A stretch of 64,000 bases of DNA from Azonexus sp. (GCA_030696345.1 JAUYSK010000028.1:165126-229125), one strand, 5' to 3'; shown: positions 1 through 8,675, counted from the first letter of the stretch. Numbers and translations are program-made. The notes: a model not told the origin generated them from the letters alone.

Positions 1-720
1 ACCTACAACCCGAGCGTGGTCTACGGCACCTGGTGGTACGCCACCCCGCCGTACTACATGTACCCGCCGGCCTATATTTATCCACCGGGCCTGGCCTTTG
101 CTACCGGCGTCTTCGTCGGCGCTGCGATATGGGGAGGTTGCCATTGGGGCTGGGGCGGCCATCACAATGTCAACGTCAACATCAACCACTACAACTCATT
201 CAACCGTACCAATATTTCCAACAACAACTGGAACCACAACTCGACGCACCGCCGGGGCGTCGCATACCGTGATCAGAACGTGGCAAATCAGTACAATCGA
301 GGCGGCAATGCCCAGGCCAGCAAGGCGCGTGAGGATTTCCGCGGCCGCGCTGATTCAGGCCGTTCCGAACTCCAAAACATGGATCGCAGCGAACTGAACA
401 ACAAGGTCAAGAGCGCTGACCGCAGCGCGTTTGACGGCGCGCGCGACCGCCCTGAGCGCCGGGATTCGCCAGCGGGAAGCGACAAGCGCTTCGACGGCGG
501 TGGCTCCCGTGACAAATCCAGCGGCGGTGGCTTTGATGGTGGAGGGCGCAACCGCGCTAGTGACAACGGCTTTTCCGGCGTAGGTAATGGCGCCTCTACC
601 CGTGAAGCCAGCTCCCGGGGCGGCGCCAGTCGAGCCGAGATGGGCAACCGCCGTGGAAGTGGCGGCGGCGGTGGTGGCAGACAAATGGGTGGTGGCGGAG
701 GCGGCCGTGGTCGCCACTAA
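1..720 (+). CDS. DUF3300 family protein, C-terminal part (cut by window start)
   Basis: The reading frame is open from base 1, so the gene starts upstream of the window and only its last 239 residues are visible. They begin with a Tyr/Pro/Trp-rich stretch, then a hydrophobic glycine-rich segment, an Asn/His-rich stretch (NVNVNINHYN), a charged Arg/Asp/Ser region and a Gly-rich tail ending GGRGRH. This composition fits the C-terminus of DUF3300 proteins, which are exported or envelope-associated and of unknown function. The next gene, 31 bp downstream, is DUF2950; the two families often occur side by side, which supports the call. The molecular role is not known. Confidence 0.75.
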   Translation, partial: TYNPSVVYGTWWYATPPYYMYPPAYIYPPGLAFATGVFVGAAIWGGCHWGWGGHHNVNVNINHYNSFNRTNISNNNWNHNSTHRRGVAYRDQNVANQYNRGGNAQASKAREDFRGRADSGRSELQNMDRSELNNKVKSADRSAFDGARDRPERRDSPAGSDKRFDGGGSRDKSSGGGFDGGGRNRASDNGFSGVGNGASTREASSRGGASRAEMGNRRGSGGGGGGRQMGGGGGGRGRH

Positions 721-751
721 TCCTTCAGCCCCCATTTCTGCGGAGAATACG

Positions 752-1684
752 ATGAAACTCAAATTCAACATGAAAACCCTGGCCGTCGCACTGATGATCG
801 CGATGGCACCGCTGGCCAATACGGCCTATTCGGCGCCGGCAACCCCGGCCATAGTGCAAACATCCTTTGCCGCTCCCGACGACGCCGCCAAGGCACTGGC
901 CGAAGCTGTTCGCGCCGAAGACCTCGCCGCGCTGCTGGCGGTGGTTGGTCCAACGTCACGCACCTGGCTATCCAGCGGTGATGCAGTGGCTGATAAAGAA
1001 GGCTGGCGCAAGTTCCTGGCGGCCTATGATCTCAAGCACAGCATCAGTCCGTCGACCGATGGCCGCGCCTTCTTGCTCGTCGGCGACGGAGACTGGCCTT
1101 TCCCGGCGCCGCTCGTGCGCAAGGGCAATAGCTGGGTGTTCGATGCAGCCGCCGGACGAGAAGAAATCATCAACCGGCGGGTTGGTCAAAATGAATTGAG
1201 CGCCATTCAGACATTGCAGGCAACAGTGGATGCTCAACGCGAATATGCCACTGCCGATCTCGATAGCAATGGTTTCAACGACTACGCTCGCCATTTCATC
1301 TCAAGCGAGGGCAAAAAAGACGGCCTGTTCTGGCCGGTTTCTGCCAACGAACCGCCGAGCCCGTTTGGGCCGTTAGTGGCTGAAGCCAAGCGCATGGGGT
1401 ATGGGAAAAAGCAGGCCCCTTATCACGGCTATTTCTTCCGGATGCTGACTGAACAGGGCAAGAGTGCCCCTGGTGGCGCCTACAGCTACATGGCCAATGG
1501 CAAGATGATCGGTGGCTTTGCTGCTGTCGCTTACCCGGCCAAATATGGCAGTTCTGGCGTCATGACTTTCATCGTCAGCCATGACGGTACGGTATACGAG
1601 AAAAACCTGGGAAAAACCACCGAAAGCAAGGCGCTGAAGATACGTAGTTTCAGCCCGGACTCCAGTTGGAAAAAGTCTCAGTAA
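752..1684 (+). CDS. DUF2950 family secreted protein
   Basis: A protein of 310 residues. The start at 752 is chosen because it gives an immediate signal peptide (MKLKFNMKTLAVALMIAMAP, predicted cleavage near AYSA) and follows the upstream gene closely; the frame is open further upstream only as read-through. The body has the DUF2950 pattern: an N-terminal AKALAEAVRAED segment, a middle region GKKDGLFWPV, and the C-terminal APYHGYFFRMLTEQG followed by AAVAYPAKYGSSGVMTF. DUF2950 proteins are predicted periplasmic and uncharacterised. It is probably co-transcribed with the DUF3300 gene. No catalytic motif is evident. Confidence 0.85.
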   Translation: MKLKFNMKTLAVALMIAMAPLANTAYSAPATPAIVQTSFAAPDDAAKALAEAVRAEDLAALLAVVGPTSRTWLSSGDAVADKEGWRKFLAAYDLKHSISPSTDGRAFLLVGDGDWPFPAPLVRKGNSWVFDAAAGREEIINRRVGQNELSAIQTLQATVDAQREYATADLDSNGFNDYARHFISSEGKKDGLFWPVSANEPPSPFGPLVAEAKRMGYGKKQAPYHGYFFRMLTEQGKSAPGGAYSYMANGKMIGGFAAVAYPAKYGSSGVMTFIVSHDGTVYEKNLGKTTESKALKIRSFSPDSSWKKSQ

Positions 1685-1811
1685 GTCAGGTAATTCTTCT
1701 CTGGCTCGGCGATCTGATCAAGTTTGGCGATCTGATCGCCGTCGGCCGGCGCACGATCCTCAACCAAGTCCAGAAGCCAGACACGGTTGAGTCAAGCGGT
1801 GCCCGCATCAA

Positions 1812-2816
1812 TTACATCGCCTTCAAATAAGACTCAGCAGCCGCGAATCGAAGCAGCGAGCCGATCACGAGGTCAAGGAAGCCGAGCAGATGAATTGGCT
1901 TCTCCGCTGCAATCCACGCCTTGCCAGTCGCCCCGACCGGGATATGCACGCCCTCCGGCTCCTCAAATTCCAGAATCACCGTCCGGCCAATCTCGTTGCT
2001 GTTCTTCATGACATGCTGTGTCACGCTTTGCGGCGTAGCGAGCAGAGCCCCCTGCGCCTCACCGGTCGATTCGGTAATGCTGTGCACCCGCGCCCGGAAG
2101 ATCTTGCCGGGGTAGGCATCAACATAGAATTCCGAGAAGGCATGCGGCTTGATGTACTCGTACACTTGATCTGGGATACGCAGCTCGATGAATTTCTTGT
2201 TGGTGAACATGTGAATCGCCGCCGGGCGAGATTCACCAAAATACTGCCCTTCCGACGAGAACTGCACGGCTACCTGACCATCGACCGGAGCAACGACCAG
2301 CGCCTTGTCGATCTTCCATTGCAGGTCAGCCATATCCTGTTCGGCCTTGATCACCAGGTCACGCTGGGTTTCGACTTCGGCAACTTTGGCGTCGTATTCG
2401 GCTTGCGGAATAACTTCGCCACGCAATTTCCCCAGGCGCTTCAGATCATTTTCCAGCTTGCCCAACTGCGTCTGCAGCCGTCCCTTCTCGGCTTTCTTGG
2501 CGGCCATCTGGATCTGGTAGCGGTCGGTCTTGAAGCTGTAAACCGGATCGCCGGCCTTCAGTTTCTGGTTATGGGTGACGAAGAGCTTGTCGATCTCTCC
2601 ACCAGCCGGGCTATTGAGCACGATGTGCGGGGCCTTGACTGTCGTTGTTGCGGTCAGGTCAATGAAGGCGTAATAGCGGGTGATGGTGAGCAGCATGAAA
2701 AGCACGAATACCGCACCCAGACCCATGGCAACAAAATTGCCGATGGTTTTCTTGACGATGCCGAATTTGACCAGCAGCCAGCAAATCAGGAGATAGGGGA
2801 CAAGGGTGAGTTTCAT
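1812..2816 (-). CDS. HlyD/EmrA-type membrane fusion protein (YiaV-like)
   Basis: A 334-residue periplasmic adaptor. Two hydrophobic segments at the N-terminus (about residues 4-19 and 27-49) anchor it in the inner membrane. They are followed by a lipoyl/biotinyl-like half (APHIVLNSPAGGEIDKL, about 63-80), a coiled-coil hairpin rich in Lys/Glu/Gln (about 100-170), the second lipoyl half (VVAPVDGQVAVQF) and a beta-barrel region. The start overlaps the stop of the DUF3302 gene by 4 bp and that gene abuts an outer membrane factor, so the three form an export-like operon. In enterobacteria, YiaV (HlyD family) pairs with YiaW (DUF3302) in the same way. The substrate is unknown and no inner-membrane pump gene is adjacent. 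Confidence 0.85.
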   Translation of the reverse strand: MKLTLVPYLLICWLLVKFGIVKKTIGNFVAMGLGAVFVLFMLLTITRYYAFIDLTATTTVKAPHIVLNSPAGGEIDKLFVTHNQKLKAGDPVYSFKTDRYQIQMAAKKAEKGRLQTQLGKLENDLKRLGKLRGEVIPQAEYDAKVAEVETQRDLVIKAEQDMADLQWKIDKALVVAPVDGQVAVQFSSEGQYFGESRPAAIHMFTNKKFIELRIPDQVYEYIKPHAFSEFYVDAYPGKIFRARVHSITESTGEAQGALLATPQSVTQHVMKNSNEIGRTVILEFEEPEGVHIPVGATGKAWIAAEKPIHLLGFLDLVIGSLLRFAAAESYLKAM

Positions 2817-3256
2817 GCCTTGGCCTCCTCGGCAAGCGGGGTGGGTGGGACTGGCATTGATTCCGTACTCGCCGGACTTGGCTGGGGCGCAACGACGGCC
2901 ACCGCATCCTCCGGGATGCGGGAACGCCGCAGGATACGCACCAGAAAGTCCTCAAAGGCATTCCAGTCCATGTAAGCGATGAACAGCGCAAGGGCCCAGA
3001 TCTCGTGCATGAACAGGCCAAGCAGGGTCAGGGCAGTGACCAGTTCGGCTTGCCGCATCTTTTTATGGTCTGCCTTGTGACTCGGAATCTCATGGATTCG
3101 CCAGGCCAGCATCAGAATGCCGACGAGGGCGATCAGCAAAAAGGGCAGCAGAATGTAGAGCAGCCAGTCGGCATCGAGGATGGTGCGGTAGATACCAAAG
3201 GGTTCGTTGACGAAATAACCCTCTGGTTTCGGGTCGGTATAGACATGGAACATCAT
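2813..3256 (-). CDS. DUF3302-like small inner membrane protein (YiaW-like)
   Basis: A 147-residue protein with two clear transmembrane segments (about 31-52, LLYILLPFLLIALVGILML, and about 75-98). Between them lies a short His/Lys-rich cytoplasmic loop (IHEIPSHKADHKK). The C-terminal ~40 residues are Pro/Ala-rich and low in complexity. The HEIP motif and position beside an HlyD-type adaptor match the DUF3302 family, typified by E. coli YiaW next to YiaV. It overlaps the adaptor gene by 4 bp and its start codon overlaps the stop of the outer membrane factor gene, so the three are translationally coupled. Function unknown; it may be the membrane partner of the adaptor. Confidence 0.7.
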   Translation of the reverse strand: MMFHVYTDPKPEGYFVNEPFGIYRTILDADWLLYILLPFLLIALVGILMLAWRIHEIPSHKADHKKMRQAELVTALTLLGLFMHEIWALALFIAYMDWNAFEDFLVRILRRSRIPEDAVAVVAPQPSPASTESMPVPPTPLAEEAKA

Positions 3257-4641
3257 CAGAAACCTCCTCCCAGTGCCTTGTAGTACTGGCTACGGGCAAG
3301 CAGTTGATTTTGGCGGGCATCGGCCAGCGAGAGCTGGGCATTCAATACCTTGATGGATTCGGAAAGCACTTCGAATTTGCTCGAACGCCCGGCGTCGTAG
3401 CTTTTCTGGGTGAGAACCAGCGATTGCTTGCGCGTGGCGACTTCGGCTTCGGAAGAGGCAACCTGACTGTCGCTGGTGTCACGCAGAACCATGGCTTCGT
3501 AAGTATCGCGGAAGGCGACTGAAACGGCATAGCGGTACTGGGCGACCGCCCTCTCCCGACGTGCTTCGGCGGCTTCGGTCTTGGACTGGATCAGCCCGGC
3601 ATCGTAGATCGGACCGGTCAGGCCGGCGCTGGCATCCCAGAACAGCGGAAAGCCGGTGATCAGATTGCTGGAGCTGGCGATCAGGCCAGCGAGCAGGGAA
3701 AGGTTGAGGCGCGGGTAGCGTTCGGCCCGCGCAGCATTGACGTCGGCATGGGCGGCAACCAGCAGTTGTTCAGCCGAGGCGACATCCGGGCGGCGGAGTA
3801 GTAAGGCGGAATCGAATTCCCGCGGGGTATCCGGCACTTTGGGCTGAGCGCCGCGCAGCAGGTGTTCGCCCATCAGCCTTGGGCTGCGGCCAACGAGAAT
3901 TTGCAGGGCGAGTTCGGTCTTGGCAATGGCCGACTCGATGCCGGGGATGCGGGCTTCGGTGGCCGACCATTCAGCCAGGCTTTGTTGATAGGCCAGTTGG
4001 GTTCCGGCTTCAGCCTTCCAGCGGCGATATTCGAGGTTGGACGCGTATTTGAGATCGCGCGCAGCATCGCGGGTCATGACAAGCTTGGCGTCGAGGGTGC
4101 GCAATTGCAGGTAGGTATCGACGACGGCGGAGGATACAGAGAGGACAGTGGCGTTGCGGGTGTGTTCGGAGGCAGCGAGACGGGCCAGCGCGGCATCGTT
4201 CATCTGGCGGATACGACCCCAGAGGTCAATTTCCCAATTGACGGCGGCACCGACTGAGGCGGAGCTGGTGGTCTTGTTGATTTCGCTTTGATTGACGGCG
4301 AAGGTCAGCTGACGCTGGGTGGCACCGGCCTTGGCCATGCCGTCGACACGTGGCGAGAGCAAGGCGCGGGCGGCGCCGGCATTGGCTCGTGCCTCATCGA
4401 TATTGGTGGCGGCCTTGGCGAGGTCGAGATTGTTGGCGAGGGCGTCTTCAACCAGTTGATTCAGTGCCGGGTCGCTGAATAATTTCCACCACTGGCGGTC
4501 AAGACTCAGGGGCTTGAGGGCTGCGGGCGGGACGTCGATGGGCGGCGTCTCATAAACCGGCCAGATGACAGAGCAGCCACCCATGGCCAACAACGCGCTC
4601 AGGGCCAGCGGCTTGAGAAAATGACGAAAAACAGTTGGCAT
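3256..4641 (-). CDS. NodT-family outer membrane efflux lipoprotein
   Basis: A 461-residue TolC-like channel protein. The ATG at 4641 is preferred over an upstream GTG at 4668 because it places a compact lipoprotein signal at the N-terminus with lipobox LLAMGGC (Cys at about 23). The mature protein has the two repeated helical/strand halves of the OEP family, with markers QWWKLFSDPALNQLVEDAL, NWEIDLWGRI and SAGLTGPIYDAG. These are typical of RND/EmrAB outer membrane factors. It is the first gene of the operon with the DUF3302 protein and the adaptor, giving an adaptor plus exit duct but no obvious pump. The substrate cannot be read from sequence. Confidence 0.88.
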   Translation of the reverse strand: MPTVFRHFLKPLALSALLAMGGCSVIWPVYETPPIDVPPAALKPLSLDRQWWKLFSDPALNQLVEDALANNLDLAKAATNIDEARANAGAARALLSPRVDGMAKAGATQRQLTFAVNQSEINKTTSSASVGAAVNWEIDLWGRIRQMNDAALARLAASEHTRNATVLSVSSAVVDTYLQLRTLDAKLVMTRDAARDLKYASNLEYRRWKAEAGTQLAYQQSLAEWSATEARIPGIESAIAKTELALQILVGRSPRLMGEHLLRGAQPKVPDTPREFDSALLLRRPDVASAEQLLVAAHADVNAARAERYPRLNLSLLAGLIASSSNLITGFPLFWDASAGLTGPIYDAGLIQSKTEAAEARRERAVAQYRYAVSVAFRDTYEAMVLRDTSDSQVASSEAEVATRKQSLVLTQKSYDAGRSSKFEVLSESIKVLNAQLSLADARQNQLLARSQYYKALGGGF

Positions 4642-4709
4642 AGGCAAACCAGCTTCCAGGCTAGGCACGACGGATCACAGAGATCCGCCGACCCTGTTTT
4701 ACAGTTCGC

Positions 4710-5309
4710 TTACTTCTTTTTGGCTGCCGTCACTTCCAGAGCCACGGCCTCAACGTAGAGCGCCTCGACCTGGTTGCCCACCTTGATTTCCTTGAGCAGC
4801 GCCGCATCATCAACAGCCAGTTCGACGGTACGCTTGGCGCCGCGCAGGGTCACAGTCTTCGCCTTGGGATTGACCGCCACTACATTGGCTACGACGCGGA
4901 CCGAGCGCTCAATGGCGCCGGCCGGCTTCTCGCCCGGTTTGGCGCGCACGGCCTGCTCGGACTCGACACGCTCGCGGATGCCATTGTTTTCGACCTTCTT
5001 CAATTCAAGCGCCAGCGCCTGAACGTAGGTCAGGGTCACCAGATCACCAACGCGAATCTGGTCAAAGTTCCGGGCTTCTTCGCCCAGCGCCATGAAAATC
5101 TCGTTGCCCTGGGCACCGACGACCACGACGCTCCGGCTCTTCTTGTCGATCGATTTGACCTTGCCCTGCAACTGCACAGCTTCGGCGATGGCTTTCTGGC
5201 CGGGTGCGGAGGCAGCTACGACTGCAGCCTGCGGCGCACTCTGAGCAACGGCAAGCAGCGGCATGGAAAGGAAAAGTGCGGCCAATAGGGCGGATTTTTT
5301 ATTCATCAT
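4710..5309 (-). CDS. Secreted hypothetical protein with a duplicated ~60-residue domain
   Basis: A 199-residue protein starting at one of two consecutive ATG codons (5309 or 5306), with an AGAAAGAA-type ribosome site just upstream. Residues 1-22 are a signal peptide ending AVAQSA. The mature protein holds two similar halves: VQLQGKVKSIDKKSRSVVVV...VGDLVTLTYVQALALELKK, and VVANVVAVNPKAKTVTL...VGNQVEALYVEAVALEVTA. A Lys/Glu-rich linker joins them. Each half looks like a small beta-barrel. I do not recognise a named family with confidence. It stands alone between the export operon and the NTF2-like gene; the function is unknown, probably periplasmic. Confidence 0.6.
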   Translation of the reverse strand: MMNKKSALLAALFLSMPLLAVAQSAPQAAVVAASAPGQKAIAEAVQLQGKVKSIDKKSRSVVVVGAQGNEIFMALGEEARNFDQIRVGDLVTLTYVQALALELKKVENNGIRERVESEQAVRAKPGEKPAGAIERSVRVVANVVAVNPKAKTVTLRGAKRTVELAVDDAALLKEIKVGNQVEALYVEAVALEVTAAKKK

Positions 5310-5411
5310 TTTCTTTCTGTTTAGGGGGATCAGGCAGAAATATATCAAATCAAACGCCAAAAATCCGCACGCACCTTAATTTGAAATTGGACGTTTCATT
5401 TCGCAAATAAC

Positions 5412-5834
5412 TCAGGCCGACAGCACCCGTCGCAGCCCCCGCATCAGCGTCCCGAGCGCCGGCAGCTTCATGTATAGCTCCTCGCCCGTATCCCAGTAGT
5501 CACGGTGGTAATTCACCTTGCCATCCGGGTCGAACTTCAGGTGGGAGACGCCGCGCATGACCTGCGCCTCGCCTTTACCCCAGAGCCGCACGCGGTAGTA
5601 GAACTCCCAGATCAGCATCACGCCACCGGCATCGGCCACCTTTTCAGTGATGACGAACCTCGGCTCGGCCACCTGACTGAACATGTGAGTAAAGATGCGT
5701 TGAATCGCCGCGACGCCGCGCACTTCATTGAACGGGTCCTTGAAGTAGGCGTTGTCGCTGTAGAACTCCGGAAAACGGGCAACGCTGTCGAGCGAAATGT
5801 CGTGATAGAACTGGATCAGTGCGTCGGTATTCAT
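5412..5834 (-). CDS. Nuclear transport factor 2 / SnoaL-like protein
   Basis: A 140-residue protein of the NTF2-like fold. It opens with a helix (ALIQFYHDISLDSVARFPEF), then the pattern FKDPFNEVRGVAAIQRIFTH, the central strand RFVITEKVADAGGVMLIWEF and the end strand GVSHLKFDPDGKVNYHRDYW. The DP near 36 and HRDYWD near 117 are typical of SnoaL-like proteins found with SDR and lipid-modification genes. Its start lies 1 bp from the SDR stop, so it is the last gene of the MFS-DUF3833-SDR-NTF2 series. Such proteins appear in light-inducible LitR/PplR-type regulons, but its substrate is not known. Confidence 0.75.
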   Translation of the reverse strand: MNTDALIQFYHDISLDSVARFPEFYSDNAYFKDPFNEVRGVAAIQRIFTHMFSQVAEPRFVITEKVADAGGVMLIWEFYYRVRLWGKGEAQVMRGVSHLKFDPDGKVNYHRDYWDTGEELYMKLPALGTLMRGLRRVLSA

Positions 5835-5835
5835 C

Positions 5836-6591
5836 TCAGCCTCCGGTAAAGCGGCGAATCAGCGGGAAATACCAGCCATAAGGCAGTAGCGCGAAAAACT
5901 TCATCAGGCGCGTGAAACGCTTGGGGAAATGGATTTCGAAATTTGCCGTTTTGAAGCCGTCCACCGCAGCAATCGCCGCCTGGGCAGGTGTTTGGAGCGC
6001 CGGCATCGTGAAATCGTTCTTGGCGGTGAGTTGGGTCGAGACAAAGCCCGGATTGATCACCCACACGCCAACTCCCTTGGGCGCCAAGTCGAGATGCAGC
6101 ACTTCAGCAAAGTGAATCAGCGCCGCCTTGCCCGGCCCGTAGCAAAGTGCCTTGGGCAAACCGCGATAGCCGGCGACGCTGGCGACGAAGGCTATGCCGC
6201 CGCCAGCCTTGAGGTCGGGCAATACTGTCGCCGCCAGCCGCATGGCACCGTTGAAGTTCACCGCAATGACTTTTTCGGCCACCGCCAGATCGAAGTTGTC
6301 AGCCCTCATAGGCACATAATCGCCGGCCAGATAAACGACCAGATCAATGCCACCCCAGGTGGCCAGCAGGCTTTCGCGGGCTGCGGCGAGACTGGCGGTA
6401 TCGGTCGCATCGCAGGGCAGGAGCAGTGCACCGCCCACCGCCAGCGCCTTCAGCTTTTCGGCATTGCGCGCCGACAACGCCAGTTTTGCGCCACGTCCGA
6501 CCAGCTCGTGCGCCATCGCCGCACCGATGCCCGACGAAGCGCCGACCAGCCAGACGCGCTTGCCAACCCAGTCCGTTATTTTTGGGTTCAT
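5836..6591 (-). CDS. Short-chain dehydrogenase/reductase (SDR)
   Basis: A 251-residue classical SDR. The start at 6591 gives MNPKITDWVGKRVWLVGASS, and its ATG overlaps the DUF3833 stop by 4 bp, which favours it over an in-frame start 45 bp upstream. The Rossmann nucleotide motif is GASSGIG (about 17-23). The catalytic residues are Ser in FVASVAGYRG and the YxxxK motif YGPGK, and INPGFVSTQL follows. NADP use is likely but not provable here. It belongs to the gene set found around cfa, DUF1365 and the FAD amine oxidase in LitR-type light regulons. The substrate is unknown. Confidence 0.88.
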   Translation of the reverse strand: MNPKITDWVGKRVWLVGASSGIGAAMAHELVGRGAKLALSARNAEKLKALAVGGALLLPCDATDTASLAAARESLLATWGGIDLVVYLAGDYVPMRADNFDLAVAEKVIAVNFNGAMRLAATVLPDLKAGGGIAFVASVAGYRGLPKALCYGPGKAALIHFAEVLHLDLAPKGVGVWVINPGFVSTQLTAKNDFTMPALQTPAQAAIAAVDGFKTANFEIHFPKRFTRLMKFFALLPYGWYFPLIRRFTGG

Positions 6592-7109
6592 CGTTTCACG
6601 AAGGTCAGCGTCACTTCGCCCAGATTGAAGCCCCATTTCGACATATAGGAGCGGTTCATCATCACCTTGTCATCCATCAGGTACATCCAGTCGTCAAAAT
6701 CGACGTTGTAGACCTTGTCGTCCACTGGCAGTGCCAGCACATAGCGCCAACGCAAGGCATTGCCGGAAACTTCGCCAAGCGCCTCGCCAACCACGTCATC
6801 GGCCGTGCCACGGAAAGTGCCGTCTGGCTGCTTGATCAACGTCCACACCCGACGGGAAGTCGTGCCGTCAGACCACTTGAAGTTTTCATCAAGGACACCA
6901 GTATCACCCGTCCACTTGGCATCGATCACGACGTGGAAGCGCTTCTTCACCTCGCCAGAGCGGCCCTGGAACATGCCCCAGGCGTCCAGTGTGCCGTTCA
7001 GATAGGTCTTCAGGTCGAGGGGCGGTTGTTCGGTTCGGTATTGTTCAACGCCGGTCGAGGCGCAACCGGCAAGGCCCAGCGTAAAAGCAGCAGCAAGCAA
7101 GAGTTTCAT
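6588..7109 (-). CDS. DUF3833 family lipoprotein
   Basis: A 173-residue protein that starts at 7109, where a short lipoprotein signal peptide (MKLLLAAAFTLGLAGC, lipid Cys at 16) begins; the frame is open upstream only inside the MFS gene. The body matches DUF3833, with LKTYLNGTLDAWGMFQGRSG, the motif FKWSDGTT, RVWTLIKQPDGTFRGTADDV and the C-terminal VYNVDFDDWMYLMDDKVMMN. The family is predicted periplasmic with a lipocalin-like beta structure, and occurs with cfa/DUF1365/SDR clusters. It is two bases from the MFS stop and overlaps the SDR start, so it is inside a tight operon. Confidence 0.88.
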   Translation of the reverse strand: MKLLLAAAFTLGLAGCASTGVEQYRTEQPPLDLKTYLNGTLDAWGMFQGRSGEVKKRFHVVIDAKWTGDTGVLDENFKWSDGTTSRRVWTLIKQPDGTFRGTADDVVGEALGEVSGNALRWRYVLALPVDDKVYNVDFDDWMYLMDDKVMMNRSYMSKWGFNLGEVTLTFVKR

Positions 7110-7111
7110 GA

Positions 7112-8329
7112 TCAGATCTCCAGAGAATGACGCCAGCGCCAGAGCAAGGCGCCAGCCAGCGCCTTGAAAGCAAGCGGCAGCAGGGCGTAGGCAAAAGTGA
7201 GGGAAGTCAGCCCGGCACCGCTGCCTGGCTGATAGCCGAGCGCGCCGAGCAAGGGTAGTGAAAGCCCGGCAGCCAGCGCCAGGTTGAGTTTCGAAACAAA
7301 ATTCCAGACGCCGAAGCAAGCCCCGGCCTGCCCCTGACGTTCACCGAGATCGGCGGCGATGGCGGCAGGCAAAGCCAGATCGGCACCCAGCGCCAGACCG
7401 GAGGCAATACAGATGGCGGCGAAAAGCCAAAGATCGCCACTGCCAAGCAGGCTAGCCCCGGCGAAGGCGATGATGGAGAGCACGATTGCCCCGAGCCAGG
7501 CAAACACTCGACCGTAGCGCGCCGACAACTTGACCCAGAGCGGCAACGACGCTGCGCCGGCGATGAAATAAACAGCGAGCAGCGGCCCACTGGCCTTTTC
7601 CAGTTGCAGCACATCGGCCACGAAAAACAGGAACAGGGTTGCCGGCAAGGCAGCCGCGATCCCGTTGGCGACGAAGACCAGCAGCAGACGCCGGAAGGCG
7701 ACATCGGCAAAGACCCTGCGCAGGCTGGGCAGCAAAGGCTGACTCGGCGCCAGCACCGGCTGACCGGCACCGACGCGACTGAAGGTAGTTGCCGCAGCGA
7801 TCAGCAACAAGGGCGGCAAGATCCAGCTCAGGCGGGCAATACCATCGCTCAGATTCGTCGCGATCAAGGCCGGCAAGGCGGCGGCAAGTACGACGCCGAG
7901 CAAACCAAAACCTTCGCGTGCTGCGGTCAACCGCGTGCGCAGGGCAGAATCGACACCGATGTCGGCGCCCCAGGCCTGATAGGCGACAGTCGCCGCCGAG
8001 AAGCCGAGGTAGGTCAGTGCAAGCGACGCGAGCAGCCAGAGCGAAACATTGTCAGTCGGCGGGTTGAGCAGCGCGACGAAGCCGATGGCGAAAGGTAACA
8101 GCGCCAGCGCCACCATGCGCGGGCGTGAAACACGGTCGGCCAGCCAGCCGAGCCAGGGATCGACGCCAGCATCGAGCAGGCGGGCACCGAGCAGAATGGC
8201 GCCGAGCAGGGCGAGTGGCATCCCGGCCACGTCGGCGTAATAGCGGGGGACGTGGACGTAGATGGGAAGAGCGGCGAAAGCCAGCGGGAGGCCTAGTAGG
8301 CCGTAGGCCAGGATGCGGCCGTTGGTCAT
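7112..8329 (-). CDS. MFS transporter (GPH/MFS_2 type)
   Basis: A 405-residue integral membrane protein with about 12 hydrophobic segments. It begins MTNGRILAYGLLGLPLAFAA. The loop between TM2 and TM3 reads LLDAGVDPWLGWLADRVSRP, which carries the D-P-x-x-G-x-x-(A/S)-D-R pattern of the GPH/MFS_2 sugar:cation symporter-like branch. It is the first gene of the minus-strand group continuing into DUF3833, SDR and NTF2-like. Equivalent MFS genes accompany cfa/DUF1365/FAD oxidase clusters. Its upstream region is occupied at once by a large inverted repeat (8363-8974), so it must have its own promoter or be read through the repeat. Substrate unknown. Confidence 0.85.
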   Translation of the reverse strand: MTNGRILAYGLLGLPLAFAALPIYVHVPRYYADVAGMPLALLGAILLGARLLDAGVDPWLGWLADRVSRPRMVALALLPFAIGFVALLNPPTDNVSLWLLASLALTYLGFSAATVAYQAWGADIGVDSALRTRLTAAREGFGLLGVVLAAALPALIATNLSDGIARLSWILPPLLLIAAATTFSRVGAGQPVLAPSQPLLPSLRRVFADVAFRRLLLVFVANGIAAALPATLFLFFVADVLQLEKASGPLLAVYFIAGAASLPLWVKLSARYGRVFAWLGAIVLSIIAFAGASLLGSGDLWLFAAICIASGLALGADLALPAAIAADLGERQGQAGACFGVWNFVSKLNLALAAGLSLPLLGALGYQPGSGAGLTSLTFAYALLPLAFKALAGALLWRWRHSLEI

Positions 8330-8362
8330 GGCTTGCTGCTTGAAGCTGGTGGCTTCGGTTGG

Positions 8363-8580
8363 GTTGGGGTTCCGCCCTTGCGGGGCGTCTCACTTTTTCT
8401 TGCTTCGCCAAGAAAAAGTAAGCAAAAAGAAGGCGACCCTGGGGCGGTGCCGGCTGCGCCGGTTCCCTGCGCTACTCGAAACGCCGGGGGGCTAGCTAAA
8501 CTCGCCTGCGGCTCAGACAACGCCAGCCCAAAGCTCCCGGCGTTTCTGCGTTGCTCGGCACCTGCCAAGGGGCCCGGTGA
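8363..8580 (+). repeat. Left arm of a large imperfect inverted repeat
   Basis: This ~215-bp segment reappears in reverse complement at 8761-8974. Shared blocks in order are TTCCGCCCTTGCGGGGCGTC, GCTTCGCCAA, AGTAAGCAAA, GGCGACCCTGG, GCGCTACTCG, ACTCGCCTGCGGCTCAGACA, TGCGTTGCTC and AAGGGGCCCG. Identity is high but not complete, so the arms are old or represent two separate copies of one repeat family. It is non-coding; short open frames over it are by-products of its GC content. Confidence 0.85.
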
Positions 8581-8603
8581 AACGATCCGTGGTGAACTTG
8601 GGG

Positions 8604-8675
8604 CACGGTCATTCCCGCTTAGGCGGGAATCCAGCAGGGGTATGGACTCCCGCTTTCGCGGGAGTGACGGGGATG
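8604..8675. repeat. Two REP-like hairpins in inverted orientation (REPIN-like)
   Basis: Two short palindromes lie head to head between the large arms: ATTCCCGC-ttag-GCGGGAAT at 8611-8630 and ACTCCCGC-tttc-GCGGGAGT at 8646-8665. Each sits in the same frame sequence (GTCA[TC]TCCCGC...GCGGGA[AG]TCCA) read on opposite strands, the arrangement called a REP doublet or REPIN. No REP-associated (RAYT) transposase gene is present in the window. Confidence 0.75.

Noticed and set aside
1699..1830. An open plus-strand stretch between DUF2950 and the adaptor gene that reads like a protein end (VGRRTILNQVQKPDTVESSG)
   Set aside because: No start codon or ribosome site, it runs into the end of the opposing adaptor gene, and it is too short to assign; possibly a gene relic.
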